Shown: in pieces, positions 53,152 to 63,769 of the stretch
Layout: each line of letters starts with the position of its first letter
How positions within the stretch are numbered: position 1 is the first letter of the stretch
Assembly: GCF_016881405.1 (NCBI RefSeq)
Contig: NZ_WOFE01000004.1
Span: 119,885-183,884, forward strand
Source of the DNA: Deefgea chitinilytica
Lineage (GTDB): Bacteria; Pseudomonadota; Gammaproteobacteria; Burkholderiales; Chitinibacteraceae
Direction: 5' to 3'
DNA length: 64,000 nt
The notes under the pieces: generated by a model
What the model was told of the DNA's origin: nothing
The model's input: only the letters and a program-made list of their open reading frames with translations
Database searches by the model: none
Translations under genes and position numbers: made by a program

Positions 53152-53457
53152 ATGACGCGTTGGGTACGCATGATGGAACACATCTCTGACATAGTGGCTT
53201 TGGCGGGCTTTGGGCTGCTGAGTTTGGTTTTTTATTGCACCGCTCATTTTCCGCGCTGGCAAAATTTTTGGCACCGCGCAATGACCCAGATTGAATATAT
53301 GCAGTGGTATCCCGAGTGTGTCAGCGGTGAAAAAATTGCTTGTTTTCAATGTGGCTCGACTGAGCATTGCGACTTGAGATTGGCACGCCAACTGGTAGGC
53401 CGACGACAAATCGCTTGCGCTCGTTGCAAAACTGCCTTGTGGTATGAAGTGACTTAG
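53152..53457 (+). CDS. Small membrane protein with C-terminal zinc-ribbon-like cysteines
   Basis: 101 residues. One transmembrane helix (DIVALAGFGLLSLVFYCTAHF), then a soluble part with CxxC pairs (ACFQCGSTEHC and CARCK) that suggest a zinc ribbon. No family recognised. Divergent from the NhaR-like regulator (84 bp between starts), so possibly its target. The start is uncertain: ATG at 53170 or 53173 is equally plausible, as TATACT at about 53137 would leave almost no leader for 53152. Confidence 0.6.
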   Translation: MTRWVRMMEHISDIVALAGFGLLSLVFYCTAHFPRWQNFWHRAMTQIEYMQWYPECVSGEKIACFQCGSTEHCDLRLARQLVGRRQIACARCKTALWYEVT

Positions 53458-53631
53458 TTCCCGAGAAATACTGAAACTAGCGTCAAAATCTATCGAAAAA
53501 AACTGAAGGTCTTTCAATTATCCTCTGATTTCATTCCAGATTGAATTGCGTTAATTTGAAAACTCACTGAGCGTGATTAAGCAATCAGCTAAGTGAGTTT
53601 GGGTTTATTTTTCCTTTGCTGGAGATTGAGA

Positions 53632-54018
53632 ATGCGACCACTGATTTTGACTCATAAACTTGCCATCGATTCATCTATGCATAGCTATATTCTGCATCGC
53701 TTGCGTCTAGCGCTGGATCGCACGCTCAGTAAAATTGGCGCGATTACCGTGCGCTTGAGCGATGACAATGGCCCTAAAGGCGGCGCTGATAAAACGGTTC
53801 AAGTTAAACTGGTTGTGCCAGGACACGACTCGGTCATTATTCATGAGCGGGGTAGCGATTTACGCTCAGTGGTGGATCGCGCAATTCACCGCGCCGCCCA
53901 AACGGTGCAGCGAGTCAGCGCAAAACGGCACAAAGCGGCACGCAAAATTGCCAGTCGAAAAGTGATTGCCACTGAAATGGTCAATGCCGCAGAAGCGAAT
54001 ACGTTTAAGCTCATTTAG
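53632..54018 (+). CDS. HPF/RaiA-family ribosome-associated protein
   Basis: 128 residues. Short ribosome hibernation-factor fold: SMHSYILHRLRLALDRTL, ITVRLSDDNGPKGGADKTVQ, VDRAIHRAAQTVQR, followed by a basic tail (AKRHKAARKIASRK). It is probably a stress-associated ribosome-binding protein. GGAGA precedes ATG 53632 by 7-8 bp. Upstream of a possible 44-residue protein and htpX, consistent with a stress operon. Confidence 0.75.
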   Translation: MRPLILTHKLAIDSSMHSYILHRLRLALDRTLSKIGAITVRLSDDNGPKGGADKTVQVKLVVPGHDSVIIHERGSDLRSVVDRAIHRAAQTVQRVSAKRHKAARKIASRKVIATEMVNAAEANTFKLI

Positions 54019-54065
54019 GTGGCTATTACGATACTGACTCGATTGAAACAGAAAATTAAACAAGG

Positions 54066-54200
54066 ATGAGTATGCTTATTTTATTGCTTGCCACAATGCT
54101 GGCGCTGTATGGATTCAATCAAATGCTCAAGCGAAATGCAGTCCGCAAGGAACTCATTCCAATACGGGTGAGTCCAAGGAAAGACTTTACTAGGAGGTAA
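54066..54200 (+). CDS. Possible 44-residue membrane miniprotein upstream of htpX
   Basis: ATG at 54066 preceded by AAGGA-like sequence overlapping the start (CAAGGATG; the second ATG at 54072 gives better spacing). It encodes one hydrophobic helix ([18 protein letters not shown]) then a basic tail. Its last two codons AGG AGG are the Shine-Dalgarno of htpX, so translation of both would be coupled. Coding status is inferred from layout only. Confidence 0.45.
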   Translation: MSMLILLLATMLALYGFNQMLKRNAVRKELIPIRVSPRKDFTRR

Positions 54201-54202
54201 TT

Positions 54203-55081
54203 GTGAAAAGAACAATTTTATTGATTGCGACCAATATCGCTATCATGGTGGTGCTCGGTATTTTTGTCAGCGTATTTGGTCTGAATCGATTTATTACCGC
54301 GAATGGCTTGAATTTACCGATGCTGCTGATGTTTGCCGCGGTATTGGGTTTTGGTGGTGCGTTTATCTCTCTCGCGATTTCAAAATGGATGGCGAAGATG
54401 AGCACAGGCGCGCAAGTGATTGCGCAGCCGCGCAATGAAGACGAACGCTGGTTGTTTGACACCGTTGCCAAACTCGCGCAGCGCGCACAAATCGCAATGC
54501 CCGAGGTCGCGATTTACGAAGGTGAACCCAACGCATTTGCTACGGGGCCAAGTAAAAATAACTCACTGGTGGCGGTATCAACGGGTTTGCTCTACAGCAT
54601 GACGCACCGTGAAATCGAAGCCGTGCTCGCACACGAAGTCGCGCACATTAAAAATGGCGATATGGTCACGATGACGCTGATTCAGGGCGTGGTGAATACG
54701 TTTGTATTCTTTATCGCTCGCGTCGTTGGTTATTTGGTCGATTCATTTTTACGCCGCGACGAACAAGAATCATCAGGCCCGGGCATTGGCTATACGATTA
54801 CCGTGATTGTCTGTGACATCGTATTTGGTATCTTGGCTAGCGTGATCGTGATGTACTTCTCGCGTCAACGTGAGTTCCGCGCTGATGCCGGTGCTGCGCA
54901 ATTGATGGGGGAAACGGCACCGATGATCGATGCGCTACGCCGTTTGGGGGGCATGGAGCCGAACTCACTACCAAGCAATATGGCCGCGGCGGGTATTTCG
55001 GCCAAGTCGGGCTGGCTATCGCTATTTAGCTCACATCCTGCGATGGAAGAGCGGATTGCGGCATTGCAAGCCATGCGTTAA
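54203..55081 (+). CDS. htpX: HtpX zinc metalloprotease
   Basis: 292 residues. Four hydrophobic segments, the [10 protein letters not shown] zinc motif after VLAHE (HEXXH), [17 protein letters not shown] with the third ligand Glu, and [15 protein letters not shown] at the end. It degrades damaged membrane proteins in envelope stress. GTG start at 54203 with AGGAGG 5 bp upstream. Confidence 0.95.
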   Translation: MKRTILLIATNIAIMVVLGIFVSVFGLNRFITANGLNLPMLLMFAAVLGFGGAFISLAISKWMAKMSTGAQVIAQPRNEDERWLFDTVAKLAQRAQIAMPEVAIYEGEPNAFATGPSKNNSLVAVSTGLLYSMTHREIEAVLAHEVAHIKNGDMVTMTLIQGVVNTFVFFIARVVGYLVDSFLRRDEQESSGPGIGYTITVIVCDIVFGILASVIVMYFSRQREFRADAGAAQLMGETAPMIDALRRLGGMEPNSLPSNMAAAGISAKSGWLSLFSSHPAMEERIAALQAMR

Positions 55082-55138
55082 TTGGGGTTTGCTAGTGTTA
55101 GTCGAATATTAATCGAGGTGAATTAATCGTTTTGGCGC

Positions 55139-55172
55139 AAAAAAACCGCTCACAGCTAGTGTAGCGGTTTTT
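55139..55172 (+). terminator. Rho-independent terminator of htpX
   Basis: AAAACCGCT (55141-55149) pairs with AGCGGTTTT (55162-55170), followed by further T residues. Confidence 0.9.
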
Positions 55173-55294
55173 TTTCGTACTTTTACTGACGAACACCTTT
55201 ATGACTCTAGAGTGTCCTTTTCTGTATGTCGAGATACTGAGCGGACACTCCTTGTGGCACTTTTATTGTTCAATCAAGTCACAAATTTCGCTGC

Positions 55295-56440
55295 TTAGCT
55301 TTTCGGCCAAACGACTTTATCGTCAATTAAATAGATTTTACATTCGCTATCTTTTGCGTTCTTTTTGCAATAATGTAATGCAATAAATTGTGCATCGGTC
55401 GTATCTGCATTCCATGCAAAGCCACAAGCGCCATTACCAGCGACTGCTACAGCTCTTGAGTAGGGTTTGTTTGAGATGATGTCAGCATACATTTCTTTGC
55501 ACTTCGCGCTTACGGGAACTTTATCCAACTCAGTCATCTCGGCATAACCAGATGCAACAACGGTTTTGGCTTCATATTTTGCACTGACCACGGCGGTTGG
55601 CATTTTAAGCTCTGTCAGTTTCTTTTCGACAACAGGCCACCAAATTGTGTCGAATCCCTCTTTACTACCAAACATAAAATGGGCGTTGTCGCGGTATTTC
55701 CCAAAGTTAATGAACTCTGCTGTTTTACTGCTTTTATTAAAGTTGGCCAGCATTTTTTGAGAGACATCGAGTGGGAATAAGCTATCGTTTTCACCATAGA
55801 ACCAGATTGAAGTCAGTTTGGCATTCTCACCCAGTTTTTCTGCCGTAGTTTGTAGTGCTTCCTCCCATTTACAACTGTCGTTTTTAAGACCACCTGCGAA
55901 ATTAATCAGTAATTTCACACCCTGTGGTGGCTCAGTCGCCAGACCCAAGGTACTTAAGCCACCAAAAGATTGGCCCGCCACAATCACCTGATTGGCATTG
56001 ATATCTGGGCGTTGGCCAAGCGCCTGAATCAAGGCTTTGATGTCCTCAGTTTGTTTCATTGTCGACTCAAAAACGCGTCGGCAGCCTTCTTCCAAATACA
56101 TGCTAGAGCCGCCAGACTTACTAAATCCGCGTTGCATTGGCAGTGCTACGGCATAGCCACGTTTTAAAAACTCACTGGCAATGAGCGGATAGCGAGCCCG
56201 TGGTTGAAATGAGGGATTGCCCAGTGTTTTGCCTTCGTTGATCACGATGAGCGGAAAAGGGCCGTCGCCATCGGGTTTAAAGAACGTCGTTTCTAGGCTA
56301 ATCGTGCCACCATAGAACGTTTTGCCCACCGGAATCATTAAAACTTGTTCATTTAAATCAGTGCGTAGCGGTAAGTCATCAGCAGCAAATGCGCTCAGAG
56401 AGAGTACTGCAGTACTGAAAAAGAGTTTGAGCAGGTTCAT
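55295..56440 (-). CDS. Secreted alpha/beta hydrolase with C-terminal Cys-containing domain
   Basis: 381 residues: signal peptide MNLLKLFFSTAVLSLSAFA, dienelactone hydrolase-like core with nucleophile in VAGQSFGGLST, acid in FYGENDSLFPLDVS and probable His in DNAHFMFG. The last ~60 residues (AVAGNGACGFAWNADTTDAQ, HYCKKNAKDSECKIYLIDDK) form a separate Cys-containing domain seen as a tail in other secreted proteins. It probably hydrolyses esters in the periplasm; substrate unknown. Isolated gene. Confidence 0.8.
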   Translation of the reverse strand: MNLLKLFFSTAVLSLSAFAADDLPLRTDLNEQVLMIPVGKTFYGGTISLETTFFKPDGDGPFPLIVINEGKTLGNPSFQPRARYPLIASEFLKRGYAVALPMQRGFSKSGGSSMYLEEGCRRVFESTMKQTEDIKALIQALGQRPDINANQVIVAGQSFGGLSTLGLATEPPQGVKLLINFAGGLKNDSCKWEEALQTTAEKLGENAKLTSIWFYGENDSLFPLDVSQKMLANFNKSSKTAEFINFGKYRDNAHFMFGSKEGFDTIWWPVVEKKLTELKMPTAVVSAKYEAKTVVASGYAEMTELDKVPVSAKCKEMYADIISNKPYSRAVAVAGNGACGFAWNADTTDAQFIALHYCKKNAKDSECKIYLIDDKVVWPKS

Positions 56441-58488
<2,048 letters not shown>

Positions 58489-58547
58489 TCATTTACAACT
58501 GAAGCGAGATGGACTACTGATTTCGCTGCTTAATTGTTTGCAGTATT

Positions 58548-58598
58548 GGGGTATTTAACTGTAGCTAATGTTAAGCATTGCTTACAGTTAAATACCCC
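58548..58598. repeat. REP-like palindrome, copy 9, with perfect 16-bp arms
   Basis: GGGGTATTTAACTGTA (58548-58563) is exactly complementary to TACAGTTAAATACCCC (58583-58598) with a 19-base loop, followed by GTTTTCTTTTTT. It may work as the argS terminator. Confidence 0.88.
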
Positions 58599-58736
58599 GT
58601 TTTCTTTTTTGGCGAAGAGTCACTGAGCTCGCCCTTGGTCGCTGGGAATGGCTGCGCGCTTAGCGCTCTTGCGCCCGCCACAAGCGCTGTTCAGGTAAAA
58701 TAACCGCCATCCAGTACATTCAAAATAGATAAACCC

Positions 58737-59219
58737 ATGTGGAAACCCAATGCCACCGTCGCGGCGGTGATTGAGCGCGATGGCCGTTTTTTAATGGTTG
58801 CAGAGCGCATCAACGGCGAGCTGAAACTCAATCAACCGGCTGGTCATATTGAATTTGGCGAGTCGATTGTCGCCGCCTGCGCGCGCGAAACCTTGGAGGA
58901 AACCGCGTATCACTTTACGCCAACGGCGTTTCAAGGCCTTTATCAGTGGACAGTGCCGGGTACCGATTTAACCTATTTGCGTTTTGCGTTTACCGGTGAA
59001 TTGGGCGTGCACGATGCATCGCTGGTGCTGGGCTTGGCGGATGAAGGTATCGAAGCGGCGGTGTGGTTAACGCGCGACGAGCTGCTGGCGCGGCGCGAGC
59101 AGCATCGCAGCCCTTTGATTATGGCGTGCGTGGACGATTATTTGGCGGGGCAATCTTTCCCGCTGGCGGTGTTACAGACGATTGATGCCGTTCAACAGTT
59201 CGATGGATTAGTGAAATGA
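58737..59219 (+). CDS. nudJ: NUDIX hydrolase (NudJ-like)
   Basis: 160 residues. Nudix box [20 protein letters not shown] at about 36-55 with the REtLEE core; the final Gly is Ala (ETAYHF). NudJ hydrolyses pyrophosphates such as HMP-PP and nucleotides. The ATGA overlap with mnmA copies the E. coli nudJ-mnmA order. Confidence 0.88.
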   Translation: MWKPNATVAAVIERDGRFLMVAERINGELKLNQPAGHIEFGESIVAACARETLEETAYHFTPTAFQGLYQWTVPGTDLTYLRFAFTGELGVHDASLVLGLADEGIEAAVWLTRDELLARREQHRSPLIMACVDDYLAGQSFPLAVLQTIDAVQQFDGLVK

Positions 59220-60280
59220 GCAAAATTGTAATTGGCTTGTCGGGTGGCGTAGATTCCTCAGTCGCCGCGCATTTACTCAAAGCGGCGGGGCATGAAGTGC
59301 ACGGCGTGTTTATGCAAAACTGGGAAGACGACAATAATGACGAATATTGCTCGATCAAAGAAGACAGCATGGATGCGATTGCGGTGGCCGATTTGCTCGG
59401 CATCGACATCGAGCTGGTCAATTTTGCCGCGGAATACAAAGACCGCGTATTCGCGCATTTCCTTGCCGAATATTCAGCAGGCCGCACGCCCAATCCCGAT
59501 ATTTTGTGCAATAGCGAAATCAAATTTAAATCATTTCTGGAGTTTGCGATTAAGCTCGGCGGTGCAAAATTGGCAACGGGGCATTACGCAAAGACTCGAC
59601 TAAGAGCCGACGGCCGTACCGAAATGCTGCGCGCAGCCGATCAAAGCAAAGATCAAACGTATTTTTTGTATCGCCTGAGCCAAGAGCAGATTTCACACGC
59701 CGTTTTCCCGCTCGGCGATTTACAAAAAACCGAAGTTCGCGTCATTGCCGAGCAAATTAATTTGCCGAACGCCAAGAAAAAAGACTCCACTGGGATTTGC
59801 TTTATCGGCGAGCGGCCGTTCCGCGAGTTTTTAAATCGCTATTTGCCAAAAACGCCGGGCAAAATGGTGACGCCTGAAGGCAAAGTGATGGGCGAGCATC
59901 AAGGCCTGATGTACCACACGCTAGGCCAGCGCGGCGGCCTTGGCATTGGCGGCACCAAAGGCAATACCGAGCCGTGGTTTGTCGCGGGCAAAAATCTGGC
60001 AACCAATGAGCTGCTGGTTGTGCAAGGCCACGATCATCCTTTGCTGCTGAGTAACACGATGATCGCCAAAGATTGCTCATGGATTCTAGGCGAAACCCCA
60101 GCAGAAGGCCGTTACACCGCTAAAACCCGCTACCGCCAGCAAGATGCAGCCTGTACTTTGAGCTACGTTGACGGCGGCGTGAAGCTGGTCTTCGACGAAC
60201 CACAATGGGCGATGACACCGGGGCAGTCGATGGTGTTGTATAGCGATGAGGTTTGTTTGGGTGGCGGGATTATTCAGTAA
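59216..60280 (+). CDS. mnmA: tRNA-specific 2-thiouridylase
   Basis: 354 residues. PP-loop [15 protein letters not shown], Cys in [11 protein letters not shown], second catalytic Cys in [29 protein letters not shown], and the C-terminal domain. It installs s2U34 in tRNA for Lys, Glu and Gln. Coupled to nudJ. Confidence 0.96.
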   Translation: MSKIVIGLSGGVDSSVAAHLLKAAGHEVHGVFMQNWEDDNNDEYCSIKEDSMDAIAVADLLGIDIELVNFAAEYKDRVFAHFLAEYSAGRTPNPDILCNSEIKFKSFLEFAIKLGGAKLATGHYAKTRLRADGRTEMLRAADQSKDQTYFLYRLSQEQISHAVFPLGDLQKTEVRVIAEQINLPNAKKKDSTGICFIGERPFREFLNRYLPKTPGKMVTPEGKVMGEHQGLMYHTLGQRGGLGIGGTKGNTEPWFVAGKNLATNELLVVQGHDHPLLLSNTMIAKDCSWILGETPAEGRYTAKTRYRQQDAACTLSYVDGGVKLVFDEPQWAMTPGQSMVLYSDEVCLGGGIIQ

Positions 60281-60283
60281 AAA

Positions 60284-60412
60284 CGGCTGGGCATCCCGTG
60301 ATAGCGGGTCGGGCGGTGCGCGAAATCCTCATGTACAAAAGTACATTCCGGTTTCTGTGCTCCGGTCTCCCCACTCTAACGGGCGCTCGCTCGTTTTTGT
60401 GCGTGCATTTAA
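60284..60412. repeat. Post-stop dispersed repeat, copy 2
   Basis: Starts ACGGCTGGGCATCCCG, contains AAATCCTCATGTACAAAAG and TTCCGGTTTCTGTG, ends CGCTCGCTCGTTTTTGTGCG. Homologous to 47083-47205, likewise 3-4 bp after a stop codon. Confidence 0.75.
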
Positions 60413-60442
60413 AAAAAACACTCATCAAGTTGATTTTTTTTA

Positions 60443-60491
60443 GGTATTGCCCTCTAGTCATTATGTTTAAATGGCTACTGATCAATACTCC
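60443..60491. repeat. REP-like palindrome, copy 10
   Basis: GGTATTGCCCTCTAGTC to GATCAATACTCC. It is also the left part of an 87-bp direct repeat with 61391-61477. Confidence 0.75.
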
Positions 60492-60529
60492 TGCTGTATC
60501 GTTTCCATTTTCGGGCTGTGTCCCATGAG
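60492..60529 (-). pseudogene. Remnant of a second gpsA 3' end
   Basis: On the minus strand it reads L-M-G-H-S-P-K-M-E-T-I-Q-Q, matching the gpsA C-terminus [16 protein letters not shown]. Of the seven nucleotide differences in 39 bases, five are at third codon positions, so the copy was a functional gpsA in another lineage before it was left here. No more of gpsA follows. Confidence 0.7.
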
Positions 60530-60631
60530 TGCCGTAGGTGCGATTACGCAGCTCTAATCGTACTTACTTGCTGCTTCAATATTTATCGTCAACTGACGAT
60601 ACGTACCAGCATACTAAAGGGGCTATGTAGC

Positions 60632-61060
60632 ATGGATGACCACCCACAAGCCAAACTATCGGTTGTACAGACTCAGTTCTTGTCAGATAGAACCGTAGAT
60701 GTCGTTTCAGTAAATTATCATTTGAATGAACTTACCATTTTAGTTGCATCAGACTCTTGGGCTACTCAGGTCATTTTTAACCAGGTATATGGTTTTCGTG
60801 TTCTTGATGAAGGAGATCTTTGTGCGTTTTGGCAGTTGGTTACACTGGCGGATGGGTGGATTTTTAAGGTCGGTAGCGGAGGCTGGAAGAGTTTGGAGCT
60901 TACACGCCCAGACTTTATTTCAGGCTATGCCCCAGATGTCGAAGAGTACTTAATTATTGGTCGCAATGAATGTGTTTCTGTACTGAGTAAAGAGGCGTTA
61001 TCCATTGTTGATGTATCGGAGTCTTTTCTTCGCAATGCGGAAGATGGTTCGTCGGTTTAG
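60632..61060 (+). CDS. Orphan hypothetical protein between duplicated gpsA ends
   Basis: 142 residues, no signal peptide or membrane helix; alternating beta-rich stretches (LTILVASDSWATQVIFNQVY, WIFKVGSGGWKSLELTRPDF). No family recognised. AAAGGGG is 9-10 bp before the ATG and a strong terminator follows. Its base composition is more AT-rich than the mnmA and gpsA neighbours. It is enclosed by direct repeats made of a REP-like unit plus the gpsA 3' end, which suggests acquisition or exchange at this site. Confidence 0.6.
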   Translation: MDDHPQAKLSVVQTQFLSDRTVDVVSVNYHLNELTILVASDSWATQVIFNQVYGFRVLDEGDLCAFWQLVTLADGWIFKVGSGGWKSLELTRPDFISGYAPDVEEYLIIGRNECVSVLSKEALSIVDVSESFLRNAEDGSSV

Positions 61061-61127
61061 GGGGATTATACTTTCCAACAGAGCAGTTATCGTTCATACC
61101 CTGTTGTAGTTTCGCTATTCCTAGATC

Positions 61128-61156
61128 AAAAAAGCCACTCAATCGAGTGGCTTTTT
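61128..61156 (+). terminator. Rho-independent terminator of the orphan gene
   Basis: AAGCCACTC (61132-61140) pairs with GAGTGGCTT (61145-61153) over four bases, with flanking A and T runs. Confidence 0.9.
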
Positions 61157-61163
61157 CAGGCAA

Positions 61164-61376
61164 TGTTCAGATTTGGTGTTGATATAGTTTCGCGCTCGTC
61201 GAACTGGGGGTTTTAACATCCCTCATATCAAGCCGACGAAGTCGGCGCAGATATATGGGTCGCCTTCTTTTGCTTACTTTTCTTGGCGAAGCAAGAAAAG
61301 TAAGTCCCGGTCGCGGATTGCGACTGCAAAACACCGTGCCGTAGGCACTTAAAGCCATCAATACCAAATCTGAACA
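61164..61376 (-). mobile_element. 213-bp MITE-like element with 20-bp terminal inverted repeats
   Basis: Left end TGTTCAGATTTGGTGTTGAT (61164-61183); right end ATCAATACCAAATCTGAACA (61357-61376); the ends are complementary at 19 of 20 positions. The inside has no open frame of note and contains an internal TTACTTTTCTTGG-type palindrome. A shortened inverted copy lies at 38546-38741. No transposase is present, so mobilisation would be in trans. No clear target-site duplication is visible. Confidence 0.75.
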
Positions 61377-61389
61377 CGTCCATTTTATT

Positions 61390-61437
61390 GGGTATGTCGA
61401 TCTAGCCATTATCTATGAAAGGCTACAACTAAATACC
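61390..61437. repeat. REP-like palindrome, copy 11
   Basis: GGGTATGTCGATCTAGCC to AACTAAATACC, directly adjoining the gpsA stop codon. Confidence 0.7.
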
Positions 61438-61438
61438 T

Positions 61439-62431
61439 CTATTGCATCGTTTCCATCTTCGGGCTGCGGCCCATTAGGTCGGTGATGATTTCGCTGACGG
61501 GAACATTTTCAAATAGCACTTGGCAAACGGCGCGGCTGATGGGCATTTCGATATTCAGCGCCGCGGCTTGGCTTACGACTTCACGCGCGGTCGGTACACC
61601 TTCGGCGACGTGGCCGAGGTTTTTTAACACTTCATCCAAGTTCAAACCTTGCGCGAGCAAGAGTCCAACGCGGCGATTGCGTGATAAATCGCCGGTGGCG
61701 GTCAGCATCAAATCGCCTATCCCCGCCAAGCCCATCATTGTTTCGGCTTTACCGCCGAGCGCAGTCGAGAAACGCGCCATTTCAGCGAGGCCACGCGTCA
61801 AAAGCGCTGCGCGAGCATTGAGGCCAAGATTCAATCCATCGGCCACGCCTGCGGCAATCGCCATGACGTTTTTCACTGCCGCGCCAATTTCAACGCCGAT
61901 CAAATCGTCGCTGGCATAGAGGCGCAGTACTGAAGTATTAAATTCTTGCACCACGTGCTGCGCAAACGCAGCGTCAGTCGAGGCAATCGTCACCGCAGCA
62001 GGCAGTCCTTTGGCGACTTCTTGCGCAAAACTTGGGCCCGACAACATGCCGCGCGGGATGGCATCATCCATTTCTTCAAGCGCGACTTGATGCGGCAATT
62101 TCATCGTGCCCGCTTCAAGGCCTTTACACGCCCACAGTACGGGCGCAGTGCTGCCGAGTTGGCGCAAGGCTTTCAGTGTACTGCGTAAGCCCGCCATCGG
62201 CGTCACAATCAAAATCAAACCTGCATCCGCCACGGCATCTGCGAGTGAGGCGGTGACAGAGAGGTTGCTAGGGAAGGGCGCATTGGCAAGGTAGCGTTGA
62301 TTGCAGCGTTCTGCTTGCATTTGAGTTACTTGCTCGGCTTCACGCGACCAGAGGCTGACATGTTGGCGATCAGCAAAACGAATGGCGAGCGCGGTTCCCC
62401 ATGCGCCAGCACCTAAAACGGCGAGTTTCAA
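61439..62431 (-). CDS. gpsA: Glycerol-3-phosphate dehydrogenase [NAD(P)+]
   Basis: 330 residues from a TTG start at 62431, supported by GAGGA 7 bp upstream and by the family start [15 protein letters not shown]. Further motifs [44 protein letters not shown] and [14 protein letters not shown]. It supplies sn-glycerol-3-phosphate for phospholipids. Last gene of a grxC-secB-SH3-gpsA run. Confidence 0.95.
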   Translation of the reverse strand: MKLAVLGAGAWGTALAIRFADRQHVSLWSREAEQVTQMQAERCNQRYLANAPFPSNLSVTASLADAVADAGLILIVTPMAGLRSTLKALRQLGSTAPVLWACKGLEAGTMKLPHQVALEEMDDAIPRGMLSGPSFAQEVAKGLPAAVTIASTDAAFAQHVVQEFNTSVLRLYASDDLIGVEIGAAVKNVMAIAAGVADGLNLGLNARAALLTRGLAEMARFSTALGGKAETMMGLAGIGDLMLTATGDLSRNRRVGLLLAQGLNLDEVLKNLGHVAEGVPTAREVVSQAAALNIEMPISRAVCQVLFENVPVSEIITDLMGRSPKMETMQ

Positions 62432-62473
62432 TGTATGTTCCTCGTGAGGTTTTTTGCGAATAAGCGAGCGCAA

Positions 62474-62950
62474 TTACGCGCCCCAAACGTCTTCAATACG
62501 GATGTAGCCCGTTTGACCATCGCGATGTTTGATTTTGACCCAGCCGGTATTGCTGGTATCGAGGCGTTCGAGTAGAACATTACGCTCTACTTTAAACAAA
62601 ATAGGGGAATGGGTGTCGGCTGCTTGGCGTACGTCGCTGAGCCGATTGGCTTGCACAAAGCGGCGCAGGCTGACATCTGATTTTTTAATCCAGCTTAGCG
62701 TACCATCACGGTCACGAACGCGAATCCAGTCGCCTTGTTCATTCATGACTTCGAGTGGGATATTGGCGCTGAGAATAAAGCGCTTCGTCGCTGTATCGGC
62801 GGGCGCATCGTAAAAGATAACGCCGTGCCGTGCCGTGGATCGGTACTCAACGGCGTGAGCGCCACTGGTCATTACGGCCAGTAGGCTCACGGCGATCAGG
62901 CGGTGACTGAGCGCAAATTGCGCGAGTCGATTAATGCGTTGTTTGTGCAT
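62474..62950 (-). CDS. Exported SH3 domain protein
   Basis: 158 residues from the ATG at 62950. N-terminal signal/anchor (LIAVSLLAVMTSGAHA), then two bacterial SH3-like repeats (VEYRSTARHGVIFYDAPADT to WIRVRDRDGTLSWIKKSDV, and NVLLERLDTSNTGWVKIKHR to GYIRIEDVW). It probably binds cell-wall peptides. The start lies inside the secB end (20-bp overlap), so the two are co-translated. Confidence 0.82.
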   Translation of the reverse strand: MHKQRINRLAQFALSHRLIAVSLLAVMTSGAHAVEYRSTARHGVIFYDAPADTATKRFILSANIPLEVMNEQGDWIRVRDRDGTLSWIKKSDVSLRRFVQANRLSDVRQAADTHSPILFKVERNVLLERLDTSNTGWVKIKHRDGQTGYIRIEDVWGA

Positions 62951-63416
62951 TCGCAGCTTGTTCAGCAGCTTGCTGACGTTGTTGCATATAAATGCCTTCA
63001 AAATTGATAGGCTGCAACAGTAGCGGAGGGAAGCCTGCGCGCGTTGTCAAATCAGAAACGGCTTCGCGTAGGTACGGGAACAAGATGCTTGGGCAACCGA
63101 TGCCAAGCAATGGATCCATTTCTGAATCAGGCACGTTTTCGATTTGGAACAAACCAGCTTGTGTTACTTCAACCAAGAATACAGTGCGATCTTGTGCTGT
63201 TGCAGTTGCCGTCACAGTCAGGCTCGCTTCAAAGAAGCCATTATCAAAACCGCGTGCTTGATTGCGGAATTGGATGCTAAATTCTGGCTGCTCTTGTTCC
63301 ATAAATGCGTTCGGTGCACTTGGTGACTCAAGAGAGATATCAGTGACATACAATTTTTGTACGGCAAAAACTGGTTGTTGTGATTCTTCTTGAACTGCTT
63401 GAGTCTCTTCGCTCAT
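62931..63416 (-). CDS. secB: Protein-export chaperone SecB
   Basis: 161 residues from MSEETQAVQEE. SecB pattern: VQKLYVTDISLESPSAPN, FQIENVPDSEMDPLLGIGCPSILFPYLREAVSDL, GFPPLLLQPINFEGIYMQQ. It holds preproteins unfolded for SecA. AAGGG lies before ATG 63416. Confidence 0.97.
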   Translation of the reverse strand: MSEETQAVQEESQQPVFAVQKLYVTDISLESPSAPNAFMEQEQPEFSIQFRNQARGFDNGFFEASLTVTATATAQDRTVFLVEVTQAGLFQIENVPDSEMDPLLGIGCPSILFPYLREAVSDLTTRAGFPPLLLQPINFEGIYMQQRQQAAEQAANAQTTH

Positions 63417-63514
63417 GATCCATCCCTTCAAAACGGTTGTTATATAAAAGAACTCTATCTGGGTTCGGTTGAAATCATCGCATAGTTTGCCGCTTTGATG
63501 CCACCGAGTCGATA

Positions 63515-63769
63515 TTATTTATTGAGTAATGGATCAAGTTTACCTGCACGATCAAGTGCAGCTAAATCATCAAAACCACCAACATGAAAATCATCAATAT
63601 AAATCTGCGGTACGGTACGTTGCCCACGTGATGCCATCACTTCACGCTGACTAGGGTCGAGATCGACCCGGATCTTCTCTAAATCGCTAACACCTTTGTG
63701 TTGCAGCAAGCGTTCTGCTCGATCGCAATAAGGGCAGTAGCCAGTGCTATACATTACTACTTTGGCCAT
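63515..63769 (-). CDS. grxC: Glutaredoxin 3
   Basis: 84 residues from MAKVVMYSTGYCPYC; redox site CPYC at 12-15, cis-Pro in TVPQIYID, and VGGFDDLAALDRAGKLDPLL. Glutathione-dependent disulfide reductase. Starts at 63769; the frame extends to 63844 without a start of the family type. Adjacent secB and gpsA give the usual order. Confidence 0.96.
   Translation of the reverse strand: MAKVVMYSTGYCPYCDRAERLLQHKGVSDLEKIRVDLDPSQREVMASRGQRTVPQIYIDDFHVGGFDDLAALDRAGKLDPLLNK

Larger units (their letters stand above)
60281..60631. other. Gap after mnmA containing three repeats and a gpsA-end remnant
   Basis: It holds the second post-stop repeat (60284-60412), REP-like copy 10 (60443-60491), and the gpsA 3'-end remnant (60492-60529). 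The last 100 bp may contain the promoter of the orphan gene at 60632. Confidence 0.65.
61061..61438. other. Gap before gpsA stop, filled by terminator, MITE and REP copies
   Basis: Terminator (61128-61156), MITE-like element (61164-61376) and REP-like copy 11 (61390-61437) account for most of it. No coding sequence. Confidence 0.7.
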
